Assembly (NCBI GenBank): GCA_963817035.1
Contig: CAWFMM010000004.1
Span: 1,550,001 to 1,614,000, forward strand
Direction of reading: 5' to 3'
Source of the DNA: AC-49 sp963817035
GTDB taxonomy: Bacteria; Actinomycetota; Thermoleophilia; Solirubrobacterales; Solirubrobacteraceae
Length of the DNA stretch: 64,000 nt
Shown here: piece by piece, positions 24,862-32,213 of the stretch
Layout: each line of letters starts with the position of its first letter
Numbering within the stretch: position 1 is the first letter of the stretch
Notes under the pieces: generated by a model
Seen by the model: the letters and a program-made list of their open reading frames with translations, nothing else
Database searches by the model: none
What the model was told of the DNA's origin: nothing
Translations under genes and position numbers: made by a program

Positions 24862-25854
24862 CTACCCGGCCGGCGTCCACTTCCGCGCCAGTGCGTTGAC
24901 CTGGGCGAGCGCGTCGGGTGCCAGCGTCGCCGCGAAGGCGCGCGTGAGATGGGTTCGATCCTTGAGGACGAGCGCACCGCCGATGACCGGGTAGCAGCGC
25001 TGCTCGTCGCACATCTCGCGGTCGGCGTCGATGACCTGGACGCGCGGGGAATGCAGTCGCTCGGCGGCATCGGCCTCGGGGTCGACCGGCAGCGCGACGG
25101 AACGTTCGACCGCGCATACCGTCCCGGCGTCCTGGTGGGCTTCGATCGCGCGGCGGATGCACAGGAGGTTGTGGTCGCCGAACCGCGGCGTGTCGCGGAT
25201 CACGATGATGTGCTTGACCGTCGCCGGGACCTCGCGCCAGATCTTCTGGAACCCCGCGACCGCGGCGGCGAAGTTCGGCTGGCCCGCCGGCCGGATGAAC
25301 GGGCTGTTGCTCAGGCCGGAGACGAAGAGGACGCTGATCTCGGGGTGCTGTCGCAGCCACGGAATGACCGCCTGACGCCACCGCGAGCACGCCTCGTCGC
25401 GCGACGGCCCGCCGATCTGCCGGGTCAGCGTGGAAAGCGGGCAGCCGGCGTGCGTGATGCTGATCCCGTGCCACCCGTGCTCACTCGCGACGTGAGAGAT
25501 CGCGGCGCGCCACATCGCGGCGTGGCTGTCACCGATCAGGGCGATCGACCGCCGCGCCCCGGCGGCCGGAGCGCCGAACGAGCAGACAAAGATCGGGCCC
25601 TCGCGGCGCGTGGTCGTGCACGGCGCGTTGGGCGTCACCGCGGCGACCGCGGGCGACGGGTAGACGGTCAGGTCGAGGGCGCTGTCAACGCAGGGATGCT
25701 CTAAGGCGCGCGCCGCGGCGCCGAAGCAGTGCGTCGGTGCCGGGCCGCTCGCCCGCGGTCGCAGACCGGCATGCGCCTGCTCACCGCAGCCGGCCACGGC
25801 GGCCGAGAGAGCGACCGTGATCAGCGTCCACGCCAGTGCCCGTGCGAACCTCAC
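24862..25854 (-). CDS. SGNH-fold lipoprotein (acyltransferase-associated esterase domain)
   Basis: About 330 residues. Lipoprotein signal ending AVAGCGEQ, then an SGNH hydrolase domain. ALIGDSHAAMWR holds the nucleophile Ser, and LKDRTHLT near the C-terminus holds the Asp/His pair. This is the domain usually fused behind OafA-type membrane acyltransferases, but here it stands alone on the outer face of the membrane. A role in removing or adding acetyl groups on a surface glycan is plausible but unproven. Start: two GTG codons are adjacent. The second (25854) leaves 6 nt to the TACGCT box, matching the pattern of other genes here. Confidence 0.75.
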   Translation of the reverse strand: MRFARALAWTLITVALSAAVAGCGEQAHAGLRPRASGPAPTHCFGAAARALEHPCVDSALDLTVYPSPAVAAVTPNAPCTTTRREGPIFVCSFGAPAAGARRSIALIGDSHAAMWRAAISHVASEHGWHGISITHAGCPLSTLTRQIGGPSRDEACSRWRQAVIPWLRQHPEISVLFVSGLSNSPFIRPAGQPNFAAAVAGFQKIWREVPATVKHIIVIRDTPRFGDHNLLCIRRAIEAHQDAGTVCAVERSVALPVDPEADAAERLHSPRVQVIDADREMCDEQRCYPVIGGALVLKDRTHLTRAFAATLAPDALAQVNALARKWTPAG

Positions 25855-25860
25855 CACGGC

Positions 25861-25866
25861 AGCGTA
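25861..25866 (-). promoter_or_regulatory. Putative -10 box (TACGCT) for the SGNH lipoprotein gene
   Basis: TACGCT on the minus strand, ending 6 nt before the GTG at 25854 and 3 nt before the one at 25857. Confidence 0.4.
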
Positions 25867-25899
25867 AAACGACGCGTTCGCGGGATGCGCCGGTTACCC

Positions 25900-25995
25900 G
25901 TCGAAGGGTCTCATGCGCATGGGCGGACTTGTGTCGCCGGTCGCCGAGAGAGGTAGAGCACGTCACCGCTTGGCTCAACAAACCGGGAGCGACGC
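25900..25995 (-). pseudogene. Remnant of a DUF2283-like gene
   Basis: On the minus strand the stretch reads RFVEPSGDVLYLS and then, after a 2-nt frame jump, GDRRHKSAHAHETL. The same order (STGDVLYLSTAGDDKSAAAQET) is found in the copy at 29.8-30.1 kb, and 21 bp are identical between the two (25948-25968 and 30027-30047). No start or continuing frame remains, so this is a decayed fragment in the 245-bp gap before hdeD. Confidence 0.5.
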
Positions 25996-26039
25996 AACAA
26001 CGACGACGGATGATCCTGGCCGGAACGATGGCGGTACGG

Positions 26040-26058
26040 TTCGGACCGAAGGTAGGGT
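26040..26058 (+). promoter_or_regulatory. Palindrome plus putative -10 box upstream of the HdeD gene
   Basis: TTCGGACCGAA (26040-26050) is a perfect palindrome around a central A. TAGGGT (26053-26058) follows, and AGGAGG lies at 26092-26097, an unusually strong ribosome site here. This gene therefore has a normal leader of about 40 nt, unlike most neighbours. Confidence 0.4.
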
Positions 26059-26102
26059 TGGCGCACTGTCACTGACCGCATTGACCGCAACAGGAGGCCA
26101 CG

Positions 26103-26669
26103 ATGACCGCTACGGCAGACGACGACGCCCGCGAGCTGGCCAGGGGCTTTGCCGAGTACTGGTGGGTGTCGCTCGTGGTCGGGATCCTCTGGCTGGCCGC
26201 GGCCTACGTGATCCTTCAGTTCGACCAGGCCTCGATCACCACCGTGGGGATCATCGTCGGCATCATGTTCATCGTCGCGGGTATGCAGCAGTTCGCGCTC
26301 GCCGCGGTCACCGATCATCTGCGGTGGCTGTGGATCATCTTCGGCGTGCTGTTCATCGCCGCCGGGATCGTCAGCTTCATCCATCCCAAGAACACGTTCG
26401 CCGGGGTCGCCGACATCCTCGGGTTCCTGTTCCTGATGGTTGGTACGTGGTGGACGATTCGCGCGTTCGTCGAGCGGGAGGGCAACTCCCTGTGGTGGTT
26501 GGGGCTGATCGCGGGCATCCTGATGCTGATCCTTGCGTTCGAGGCCAGCGGTCAGTTCTTCTTCCACAAGGCGTACACGCTCCTGGTGTTCGCCGGGATC
26601 TGGGCGCTGATGTCGGGGATTCTCGACATCGTCCGCGCGTTTCAGATCCGGAGCCTGAAGGACACGTGA
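26103..26669 (+). CDS. HdeD/DUF308-family membrane protein
   Basis: 188 residues with six predicted membrane helices arranged as three similar pairs. Repeating features are ILWLAAAYVILQF, LFIAAGIVSFIHP and LIAGILMLILAF. This is the HdeD (DUF308) architecture, associated with acid stress in E. coli but otherwise of unknown function. A clear Shine-Dalgarno AGGAGG lies 5 nt before the ATG. The next gene overlaps by GTGA and is probably co-expressed. Confidence 0.88.
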   Translation: MTATADDDARELARGFAEYWWVSLVVGILWLAAAYVILQFDQASITTVGIIVGIMFIVAGMQQFALAAVTDHLRWLWIIFGVLFIAAGIVSFIHPKNTFAGVADILGFLFLMVGTWWTIRAFVEREGNSLWWLGLIAGILMLILAFEASGQFFFHKAYTLLVFAGIWALMSGILDIVRAFQIRSLKDT

Positions 26670-27286
26670 CCGGCGTCACCCAAACCGGGGCGCGGCTATC
26701 GGCCGCGTTGTGCGTCGTCGCCCTCGCCGGATGCGGAAGCAGCGGCGACCGCCCCGCGCTGACGAACCTGACCCAGAGCGTGACCAGCACCGCTCCCAGT
26801 GCTGCGGGCGCGACCCAGACGCAGGAAGCGCGTGCCACGACGCCTGCGGCGAAGACGACGGTGACGGCGACCAAGGCCGCGTCACCGGCCAGCGCGCCGA
26901 CGGTCACCGTGCCCGGCGAGACCAAGACCGTCACGACGCCGGCCAAGACGAAGACGGTCACCAAGACGCAGACGATTCCGGCCGAGACCGTCACCGCAGT
27001 CCACACAACGACGGCCACCGCGACCGTGACGACGGCGGTGGCGCAAACCAGCACCACGCCGGAGGGTCACGCGGGCGCGGCCGCGGCAGTGGGGGCCGCT
27101 GCCGCCGACCAATCCTCAGACGACGACTCGCTCCCGGATTGGGCCTGGGCCCTGATCGGCGCCGCCGTCGCGTGCGCGGCGATCGGCGCGGTCGTGCTCG
27201 TGAACCGCCGGCGCCGCGCGTCGCCCGGCGCCGATTCGGATACGCCGGACGGTTCAGCGTCGTCTCACGGCGACCCGCCGGCTTGA
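26666..27286 (+). CDS. Thr/Ala-rich lipoprotein with C-terminal membrane anchor
   Basis: 206 residues from a GTG overlapping the hdeD stop. Signal with a lipobox Cys (VVALAGCGSSG), then about 110 residues rich in Thr, Val, Ala and Lys containing tandem TVT-type units (KTVTTPAKTKTVTKTQT). A hydrophobic segment (WAWALIGAAVACAAIGAVVLV) and a RRRR-type tail follow. It is probably an extended surface stalk held at both ends. There is no LPxTG sorting motif and no catalytic domain. Function unknown. Confidence 0.65.
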   Translation: MTGVTQTGARLSAALCVVALAGCGSSGDRPALTNLTQSVTSTAPSAAGATQTQEARATTPAAKTTVTATKAASPASAPTVTVPGETKTVTTPAKTKTVTKTQTIPAETVTAVHTTTATATVTTAVAQTSTTPEGHAGAAAAVGAAAADQSSDDDSLPDWAWALIGAAVACAAIGAVVLVNRRRRASPGADSDTPDGSASSHGDPPA

Positions 27287-27363
27287 TCAGCGCATCGAGC
27301 GGCGCGCGGCCCGGTAGTCCGCCCGCCGCCTCGCGCGCCAGCCGGACGTCCGACGCAATGCGC

Positions 27364-27369
27364 TAGCTT
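27364..27369 (+). promoter_or_regulatory. Putative -10 box (TAGCTT) before the PPK2-like fragment
   Basis: TAGCTT, 6 nt, then the GTG at 27376. It fits the leaderless pattern and suggests that transcription into the SulP gene begins here. Confidence 0.45.
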
Positions 27370-27375
27370 CGCACC

Positions 27376-27603
27376 GTGGCCGTCGAGCGACAGACGCGTA
27401 TGGCCGAGTTCACTGCGCCGCTCCGGGTCAGGCCCGGGCGGAACGTGACGCCCGGCAAGGACTTCGATCCGGGGTTCGAGGCGGGGATCGAGAACAAGTG
27501 GGACGGCGTCGAGCGGCGGTTCGGCCTCGCCCTCGCCTCGGCTGTCCTGCTGGTGATCCGGTGGGAGGCGGGGAGGTTCGTGGCCCGTCGCCCGGAGGCC
27601 TGA
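27376..27603 (+). pseudogene. Short frame resembling the N-terminus of PPK2-type polyphosphate kinases
   Basis: 75 residues. LRVRPGRNVTPGKDFDPGF followed by EAGIENKWDGVE looks like the leader of PPK2-family proteins, which then continue into a Walker A kinase domain. Here the kinase domain is absent and the frame ends at a TGA (27601-27603). It is in the same reading frame as the SulP gene that follows, so the two are separated by that one stop codon only. It may be a truncated ppk2 remnant whose promoter now serves the transporter. The PPK2 match is by eye and moderate. Confidence 0.4.
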
Positions 27604-29292
27604 GCCGCGCGCGGGCTCGCTCGCATCGCCCCAGCGGCCGCCTGGCTGCCGCGCTACGAGCGTCGGTGGCTGCGCCGCGATGTCGGGGCCGGCATCGCGG
27701 TCACCGCGCTGATCGTGCCCAAGAACCTCGGCTACGCCGGGATCGCCGGCATCCCGATCGAGAACGGCCTCTACGCGGCGGCGCTCGGCACGATCGTCTA
27801 CGCACTGCTGTGCACGTCGCGCCACATCTCGACCGGGCCGAGCTCGTCGCTCGCCGCGGTCGCGGGCGGCGCGGTGTTGGCGACCGGTGTCAGCGGTGTC
27901 CAGGCGGCGCAGCTCGTCGCCGCGATCGCGCTGGGCACCGGCGTCCTGTTCCTGGCCCTGGCCGCATTCCGGCTCGGCTGGATCGCGCGCTTTCTCTCCA
28001 AGGCGGTCGTCACCGGGTTCCTCGCCGGTGCCGCGGTCGACGTCGTCATCGGCGAACTGCCCAAGCTGACCGGCACGTCGTCGCAGGGCGACAGCGCCTG
28101 GCGCGAGTTCGGGACGTGGGTCCAGTCGCTCGGCGAGACGCATGCCACGACGCTGCTCGTCGGGGCGGCGGCGCTCGGACTGATCCTCGCGCTGCGCTAC
28201 CTGGCTCCGAAGGTCCCGGGTGCGCTGGTCGTCGTCGCCGCGGGGCTGATCGCGTCGGCGGCGCTGGACCTCGGCGCCCACGGCGTCGCGCTCGTCGGCC
28301 ACGTCCCCCGCGGCCTGCCCGCCCCCGACCTGCCCGCCTGGGCGGTCGTCCGCGACCACTACCAGACGATCGTCGTCGCTTCGCTCGCGCTGCTGCTGAT
28401 CGGGTTCTCGCAGACGGCGGGCGACGCGCGTGCGTTCGCGACACGCCACCAGTACCGCATCGACGTCAACCAGGAATCGATCGCCCAGGGAATGGCGAAC
28501 GTCGGCGCCGGCGTGTTCCAGGGGATGCCCGTGTCGACGAGCCTGTCGGCCAGCTCGCTGAACGAGTCCGCGGGCGCCACCACGCAGCTGTCGTCGCTCG
28601 TCGCCGGCGGCCTCGTCCTGGCGACGCTCGTCGTGCTCGCGCCCGTGTTCTCGCACCTTCCAACGGCCGTCCTGGCAGCGGTCATCATCGACGCGGTCGT
28701 GTTCGGGATGATCGACGTCGGCGAGCTGCGCCGCCTGCGTGGCGTCGCTCGTTTTGACTTCTGGATCGCGGTCGCGGCGATCGTCGGCGTGCTTTCGGCC
28801 GGCGTACTGGCCGGGGTCGTCATCGGCGTTGCGCTGTCGCTCGGATGGCTGATCTACGTCGCCACACGGCCGTCGATGCCGCTGCTCGGTCGCGAGCCGG
28901 GAACCCAGGTGTTCCGCGATGTCGTCGAGAACCCCGACGACGAACTGATCCCGGGGGTGACCGTCGTACGCCTCGACAGCGGCCTGTTCTTCGCCACCGC
29001 CGAGGCGCTCGAGGATCGCGTCCGCGAGCTCATCGAGGACGGCGCGACGCCCCACGCGCTCGTACTCGACCTCGAGGGCGTCGACTTCGTCGACTCGCAG
29101 GGAGCGGCCAAGCTGGCCGAGCTCCACGAGATCGCCCATGCCGACGGTGTGACCCTGCGCCTGGCCCGAGTCAAGCCTCACGTCCGCGCGGTGCTCGCGG
29201 CCGACGGGGTACTCGAGCGGATCGGCGCCCACAACATCCACGGCAACGTTCACCGGGCCGTCGAGGCACAGCTGCGCGACACGGGCGGCTGA
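27604..29292 (+). CDS. SulP-family anion transporter with STAS domain
   Basis: The first usable start codon is a GTG at 27715 (525 residues). However, recognisable SulP sequence (WLPRYERRWLRRDVGAGIAV) begins about 30 codons earlier and is open back to the TGA at 27601, with no ATG, GTG or TTG between. The protein has about ten to twelve membrane helices in the SLC26/SulP fold and a C-terminal STAS domain (LVLDLEGVDFVDSQGAAKL, about residue 445 on). Substrates in the family are sulfate, bicarbonate, dicarboxylates and others. Starting at GTG 27715 would remove part of the first helix, so the real start or integrity of the gene is in doubt. Confidence 0.85.
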   Translation, partial: AARGLARIAPAAAWLPRYERRWLRRDVGAGIAVTALIVPKNLGYAGIAGIPIENGLYAAALGTIVYALLCTSRHISTGPSSSLAAVAGGAVLATGVSGVQAAQLVAAIALGTGVLFLALAAFRLGWIARFLSKAVVTGFLAGAAVDVVIGELPKLTGTSSQGDSAWREFGTWVQSLGETHATTLLVGAAALGLILALRYLAPKVPGALVVVAAGLIASAALDLGAHGVALVGHVPRGLPAPDLPAWAVVRDHYQTIVVASLALLLIGFSQTAGDARAFATRHQYRIDVNQESIAQGMANVGAGVFQGMPVSTSLSASSLNESAGATTQLSSLVAGGLVLATLVVLAPVFSHLPTAVLAAVIIDAVVFGMIDVGELRRLRGVARFDFWIAVAAIVGVLSAGVLAGVVIGVALSLGWLIYVATRPSMPLLGREPGTQVFRDVVENPDDELIPGVTVVRLDSGLFFATAEALEDRVRELIEDGATPHALVLDLEGVDFVDSQGAAKLAELHEIAHADGVTLRLARVKPHVRAVLAADGVLERIGAHNIHGNVHRAVEAQLRDTGG

Positions 29293-29353
29293 GCCGCTCC
29301 GAAGGACACCCTCCCCTCGGGGCAACTTGCAGGTTCTCAGCGAGTTCCCGATA

Positions 29354-29386
29354 GGCGGCCTGGACTCGAACCAGGATCTGACGGAT
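29354..29386. repeat. 33-bp duplicate of the tRNA(CAT) 3' end, att-like site
   Basis: These 33 bp are identical to 30133-30165 inside the tRNA gene, covering its acceptor 3' strand, T arm, variable loop and the 3' half of the anticodon stem. The similarity decays at the anticodon loop. A direct repeat of a tRNA 3' end at a distance is the usual footprint of tyrosine-recombinase integration. The two copies are 779 bp apart. Confidence 0.8.
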
Positions 29387-29515
29387 CATCAGAGGGCGAA
29401 AAGTTGGTGCTGTTCGCTTATTCTGAGACCGTCTGGATCGTCGAAGACGACCGTCCGCCGCGCCTCGTGTCGACCTGGGTGGACATCCCGTGATCGCGTG
29501 GCACAATCGGCAGCG

Positions 29516-29734
29516 ATGACTGCAGAGCATCGACATGCCCCGCTGGACGTCGTCGAGTTGCTGACCGAGTCGGGGCGCCGGCCGGCGCGAACGCTCGCTA
29601 CCGTCGTCGAGGCCGACGACGAACGCGTCCTGGTCGAGATCGCCGGCGAGCGCGGCCACGCGCTGGACTTCGTCAGCTTGCCCCACGTTGCGCTTGCCCC
29701 GTCATTGGCGCACAGCTCGCGCGTCGCCTCGTAA
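29516..29734 (+). CDS. Small hypothetical protein in the tRNA-flanked mini-island
   Basis: 72 residues, MTAEHRHAPLDVVELLTESG through VVEADDERVLVEIAGERGHALDFVSLP. A short alpha/beta protein with a plausible composition, but no family is recognised. The ATG has no strong Shine-Dalgarno sequence. It lies between the two tRNA-derived repeats with no integrase gene nearby. Confidence 0.4.
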   Translation: MTAEHRHAPLDVVELLTESGRRPARTLATVVEADDERVLVEIAGERGHALDFVSLPHVALAPSLAHSSRVAS

Positions 29735-29821
29735 CCCTTCGCGGACGGCGCACCACTCCCGGTTTCCGGATTCCACGCGAGTGCGACCGAGCCTCCTGCG
29801 CCGCCGCTGCAGGTCCAGGCG

Positions 29822-30124
29822 TCAGCCCACCAGATCGGCGACATCGTCGCAACCGAGCCGCAACCTGCGCCCGTCTCGGAGCGTCGCGACGATCTCGCCG
29901 TCGCGGTCGACGAGCCAGCGCGCGTTGATCACGGTCAGGTGCGTGAGCCGGCCTTCGGAGTCCAGTCGCATCGCATGGCCCTCGGGGGTCTCCTGCGCGG
30001 CCGCGGACTTGTCGTCGCCCGCCGTCGAGAGGTAGAGCACGTCACCGGTCGACTCGTAGCTCCCGATCAGCTACTGGCCAGACACGACGGCATCGGCAGT
30101 CTCAGTGCGCAAGACGACTTCCAT
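29822..30124 (-). pseudogene. DUF2283-like small protein gene interrupted by an in-frame TAG
   Basis: From an ATG at 30124 the frame reads MEVVLRTETADAVVSGQ, then TAG, then LIGSYESTGDVLYLS ... GHAMRLDSEGRLTHLTVINA and on to a normal stop at 29822. The second part resembles DUF2283 proteins (a short YxxxxDxLYI beta unit followed by a DxDGRLxxIEI-like unit), which often occur near toxin-antitoxin or mobile loci. After the stop codon the first usable start is a GTG within GDVLYLS, which would remove the first strand. The gene therefore looks inactivated or truncated. A decayed second copy lies at 25.9 kb. Confidence 0.5.
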
Positions 30125-30129
30125 CCGAG

Positions 30130-30203
30130 TGGGGCGGCCTGGACTCGAACCAGGATCTGACGGATTATGAGTCCGCGGCTCTAACCAATTGAGCTACCGC
30201 CCC
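30130..30203 (-). tRNA. tRNA with CAT anticodon (Met or lysidine-modified Ile)
   Basis: A complete cloverleaf of 74 nt: acceptor GGGGCGG/CCGCCCC, D arm TAGCTCAATTGGTTAGAGC, anticodon loop CTCATAA (anticodon at 30167-30169), and T arm with GGTTCGAGTCC. It has an A discriminator and no encoded CCA. The start is not of the initiator type. Elongator Met and Ile2 (CAU) cannot be told apart by eye. The 3' portion is duplicated at 29354-29386. Confidence 0.93.
30133..30165. repeat. Proximal copy of the 33-bp att-like repeat, inside the tRNA gene
   Basis: This is the counterpart of 29354-29386. Together they bracket about 0.75 kb that carries a 72-residue frame and the interrupted DUF2283-like gene. 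Confidence 0.8.
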
Positions 30204-30441
30204 GACGGCCGCGAGTCTAGGGCGGGAGCGGGCGGCGTGGAGGCCGAGGAAAGGGTCGCGGCGCGGTTGCGCCGGGCGCGGGCGCCGCTCGACGAGGAGC
30301 GCACGGCGGCGCCCGCGTGGCGCAGGACGCGGGAGTAGCGGCGGATCAGATCGAGCTGAGTCGGCGTTGACGAGGTCGAAGACATGAGCGGCTACTACCC
30401 GCCAAACCGATGGCCAATCCGGACTGGACCGATGGCTGACG
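30204..30441. other. Intergenic region with no supported gene
   Basis: 238 bp between the tRNA and the thioredoxin-like lipoprotein gene. A 63-codon minus-strand frame (30385 to 30194) is Ser/Arg/Ala-rich, runs into the tRNA and resembles no family, so it is not called. Confidence 0.5.
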
Positions 30442-31422
30442 TCAGCGAACCGCGTCGAGCGCGGACTGCACCTCGGCCGCGCCGAACGCGCCCTCAAACC
30501 GCTGCCTAACCTTGCCGTGACTGTCGATGATGAAGAGCCACGGTTCGGTCGGGAGGTGCCAGGCGTCGATCTGCGGGCGGTTCCCCTTTGCGGGGTTGTT
30601 GTCGTTGTAGACCTCCATGTGCACGAAGGCGATGCGCTTGTTGGCCGGGTCCTGCTTTGCCTGTTCGACGATGTCCTCGACCGGGCCGCAGGTCCGGCTC
30701 TGGCAGTACGCGGGCGTGGCGAACAGCAGCGCCACGGGCTGGTGGCCGAGCACCTTGGCGAGATCGACCTTGTTGAGATCGGTGGCCGGCGGGATCCGCG
30801 TGTCGATCTTCGACGCGTCGCCGCCGACCGAGGCCAGCGTCGGCGTGTGGATCTTGATCGCCTTGTCCCCCACGCCGGGTGGTCCACCGCTTCCGGCCGT
30901 CAGTGCCACGCCGAGTGGCGCGGTGGCGACCATCTTGCCGTCAAGGCGCGCGATCGCGACGATCGCGCGGTTCCCGCTGCCGCTCAGCGGCACATTGGCG
31001 ACATAGATCGCCTTAGGGGCCGCCTTGTCCTGCGCGACGAGCTTGGACTGGTTGGGCTTCGCGACCGCGAGCGGCTCGCTGTGCGCGATGAATGGGCCGG
31101 CCGCGTGACCGCCCTTGGCGTCGCCGGTGTACACCGCGACGCTCGCGCCGTTGATGAAGCTGCGCGCGCGATCGAGCAGCACGAACCCGACCCGGTTCGT
31201 CCCCGGCTGGAAGATCGACGTCGTCGGACCGAGCGACGGGCCCTGCGGCAGTCCCTTGATCAGCACGGGAAGCGTGCGGCCCTTGAGTTGGGGGAAGCTC
31301 GCCTGCGTGGACTGGGCGGCCAGGACCGGCGTCGCGGACGTCGTCGCGGTGGTGTCCGGCGAGGACGATCCGCAGCCCACGAGGAGGAATCCGGCGATTG
31401 CGAGGGGCAGGGTTCGGCGCAC
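30442..31422 (-). CDS. Thioredoxin-fold lipoprotein with a C-x4-C motif
   Basis: 326 residues from a GTG. Lipobox LLVGCGSSS, a roughly 150-residue beta-rich region (TSIFQPGTNRVGFVLLDRAR), then a thioredoxin-like domain (PVALLFATPAYCQSRTCGPV ... EPWLFIIDSHGKVRQRFEG). The redox pair is spaced by four residues rather than two. It is probably anchored on the outer face of the membrane and acts in thiol or metal handling, by analogy with SCO1/TlpA proteins. It is divergent from the SDR gene. TATGGT ends 8 nt before the GTG. Confidence 0.78.
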   Translation of the reverse strand: MRRTLPLAIAGFLLVGCGSSSPDTTATTSATPVLAAQSTQASFPQLKGRTLPVLIKGLPQGPSLGPTTSIFQPGTNRVGFVLLDRARSFINGASVAVYTGDAKGGHAAGPFIAHSEPLAVAKPNQSKLVAQDKAAPKAIYVANVPLSGSGNRAIVAIARLDGKMVATAPLGVALTAGSGGPPGVGDKAIKIHTPTLASVGGDASKIDTRIPPATDLNKVDLAKVLGHQPVALLFATPAYCQSRTCGPVEDIVEQAKQDPANKRIAFVHMEVYNDNNPAKGNRPQIDAWHLPTEPWLFIIDSHGKVRQRFEGAFGAAEVQSALDAVR

Positions 31423-31430
31423 CGGGCGAA

Positions 31431-31436
31431 ACCATA
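31431..31436 (-). promoter_or_regulatory. Putative -10 box (TATGGT) for the thioredoxin-fold lipoprotein gene
   Basis: TATGGT on the minus strand, 8 nt, then the GTG at 31422. Confidence 0.45.
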
Positions 31437-31490
31437 CGCAGCCGACTGGTCTGGCGCTCCGGTTACGTCGCGCTGTGCTTGACTGCCACC

Positions 31491-32213
31491 ATGCCTAAAC
31501 GCGCAGCAATCGTCACCGGCGGGTCAAGCGGAATCGGGCTGGAGATCGCCCGGATGCTCGGTCGCGAGGGGTTCGGCATCACACTGGCCGCGCGCCGGCC
31601 CGACAAACTCGAAGCGGCAGCTCACGGACTGGCCGACGAGGGCTTCGACGTCCAGCACGTCGCGGGCGCGATCGGCGACGAGGCGGTTGTCGCGCAGATC
31701 GTCGCGGCCCACACCGAGCGCTACGGGCGCCTCGACGTCCTGATCAACAGCGCCGGGGTCGGCGCGGGGGCGAACGTCACCGAGCTGACGGCCAAGAACA
31801 TCGATCTGCAGCTCACGACCAATCTGCGTTCGGTCCTGCTCATGTACCGCGACTGCACGGAGCTGTTGCGCGCCGCGGCGGCCGAGCGCGGGACCGCGCT
31901 GGTCGTGAACATGGCCTCGATCAGCGGCAAGGTCGGCCAGCCGTGGCTCTCGGTCTACTCGGCGACCAAGGCCGGCGTTATCGCGTTCACCGAGGCGATG
32001 CACCGCGAGCTCGGTGGCGACGGGATCAAGAACACGGCGCTGTGCCCCGCGTTCGTCGACACACCGATGACCGACTTCACCAAGGGCGAGGTGCCGGCCG
32101 AGAAGATGATCCGCACGACCGACATCGCGATCGCGGTCAAGGCTCTGCTCGAGATGTCCCCGGCCTGCTACGTCCCGGAGATCGCCTTCGTACGCGCGGG
32201 CGACATCCTTTGA
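31491..32213 (+). CDS. Short-chain dehydrogenase/reductase
   Basis: 240 residues. Rossmann motif TGGSSGIG at 9-16, LINSAGVG, catalytic Ser in NMASISGK, and YSATKAG with the Tyr/Lys pair. After the active site, the PAFVDTPMT loop is typical of classical SDRs. ARRPDK after the second strand suggests NADP(H) preference. The substrate is unknown. Its stop overlaps the TTG of the next gene (TTGA). Confidence 0.92.
   Translation: MPKRAAIVTGGSSGIGLEIARMLGREGFGITLAARRPDKLEAAAHGLADEGFDVQHVAGAIGDEAVVAQIVAAHTERYGRLDVLINSAGVGAGANVTELTAKNIDLQLTTNLRSVLLMYRDCTELLRAAAAERGTALVVNMASISGKVGQPWLSVYSATKAGVIAFTEAMHRELGGDGIKNTALCPAFVDTPMTDFTKGEVPAEKMIRTTDIAIAVKALLEMSPACYVPEIAFVRAGDIL

Noticed and set aside
29327..29515. 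Upstream extension of the 72-residue frame containing GGLDSNQDLTD
   Set aside because: This peptide is a translation of the duplicated tRNA fragment, so the extension is not protein-coding. Only the part from the ATG at 29516 is kept.
30070..30078. The TAG in the DUF2283-like gene as a recoded (pyrrolysine) codon
   Set aside because: Nothing in the window suggests amber recoding, TAG is used as a normal stop in many genes here, and the second copy is also decayed.
30194..30385. 63-codon minus-strand frame beside the tRNA
   Set aside because: It runs into the tRNA, is Ser/Arg/Ala-rich and has no homology that I recognise.
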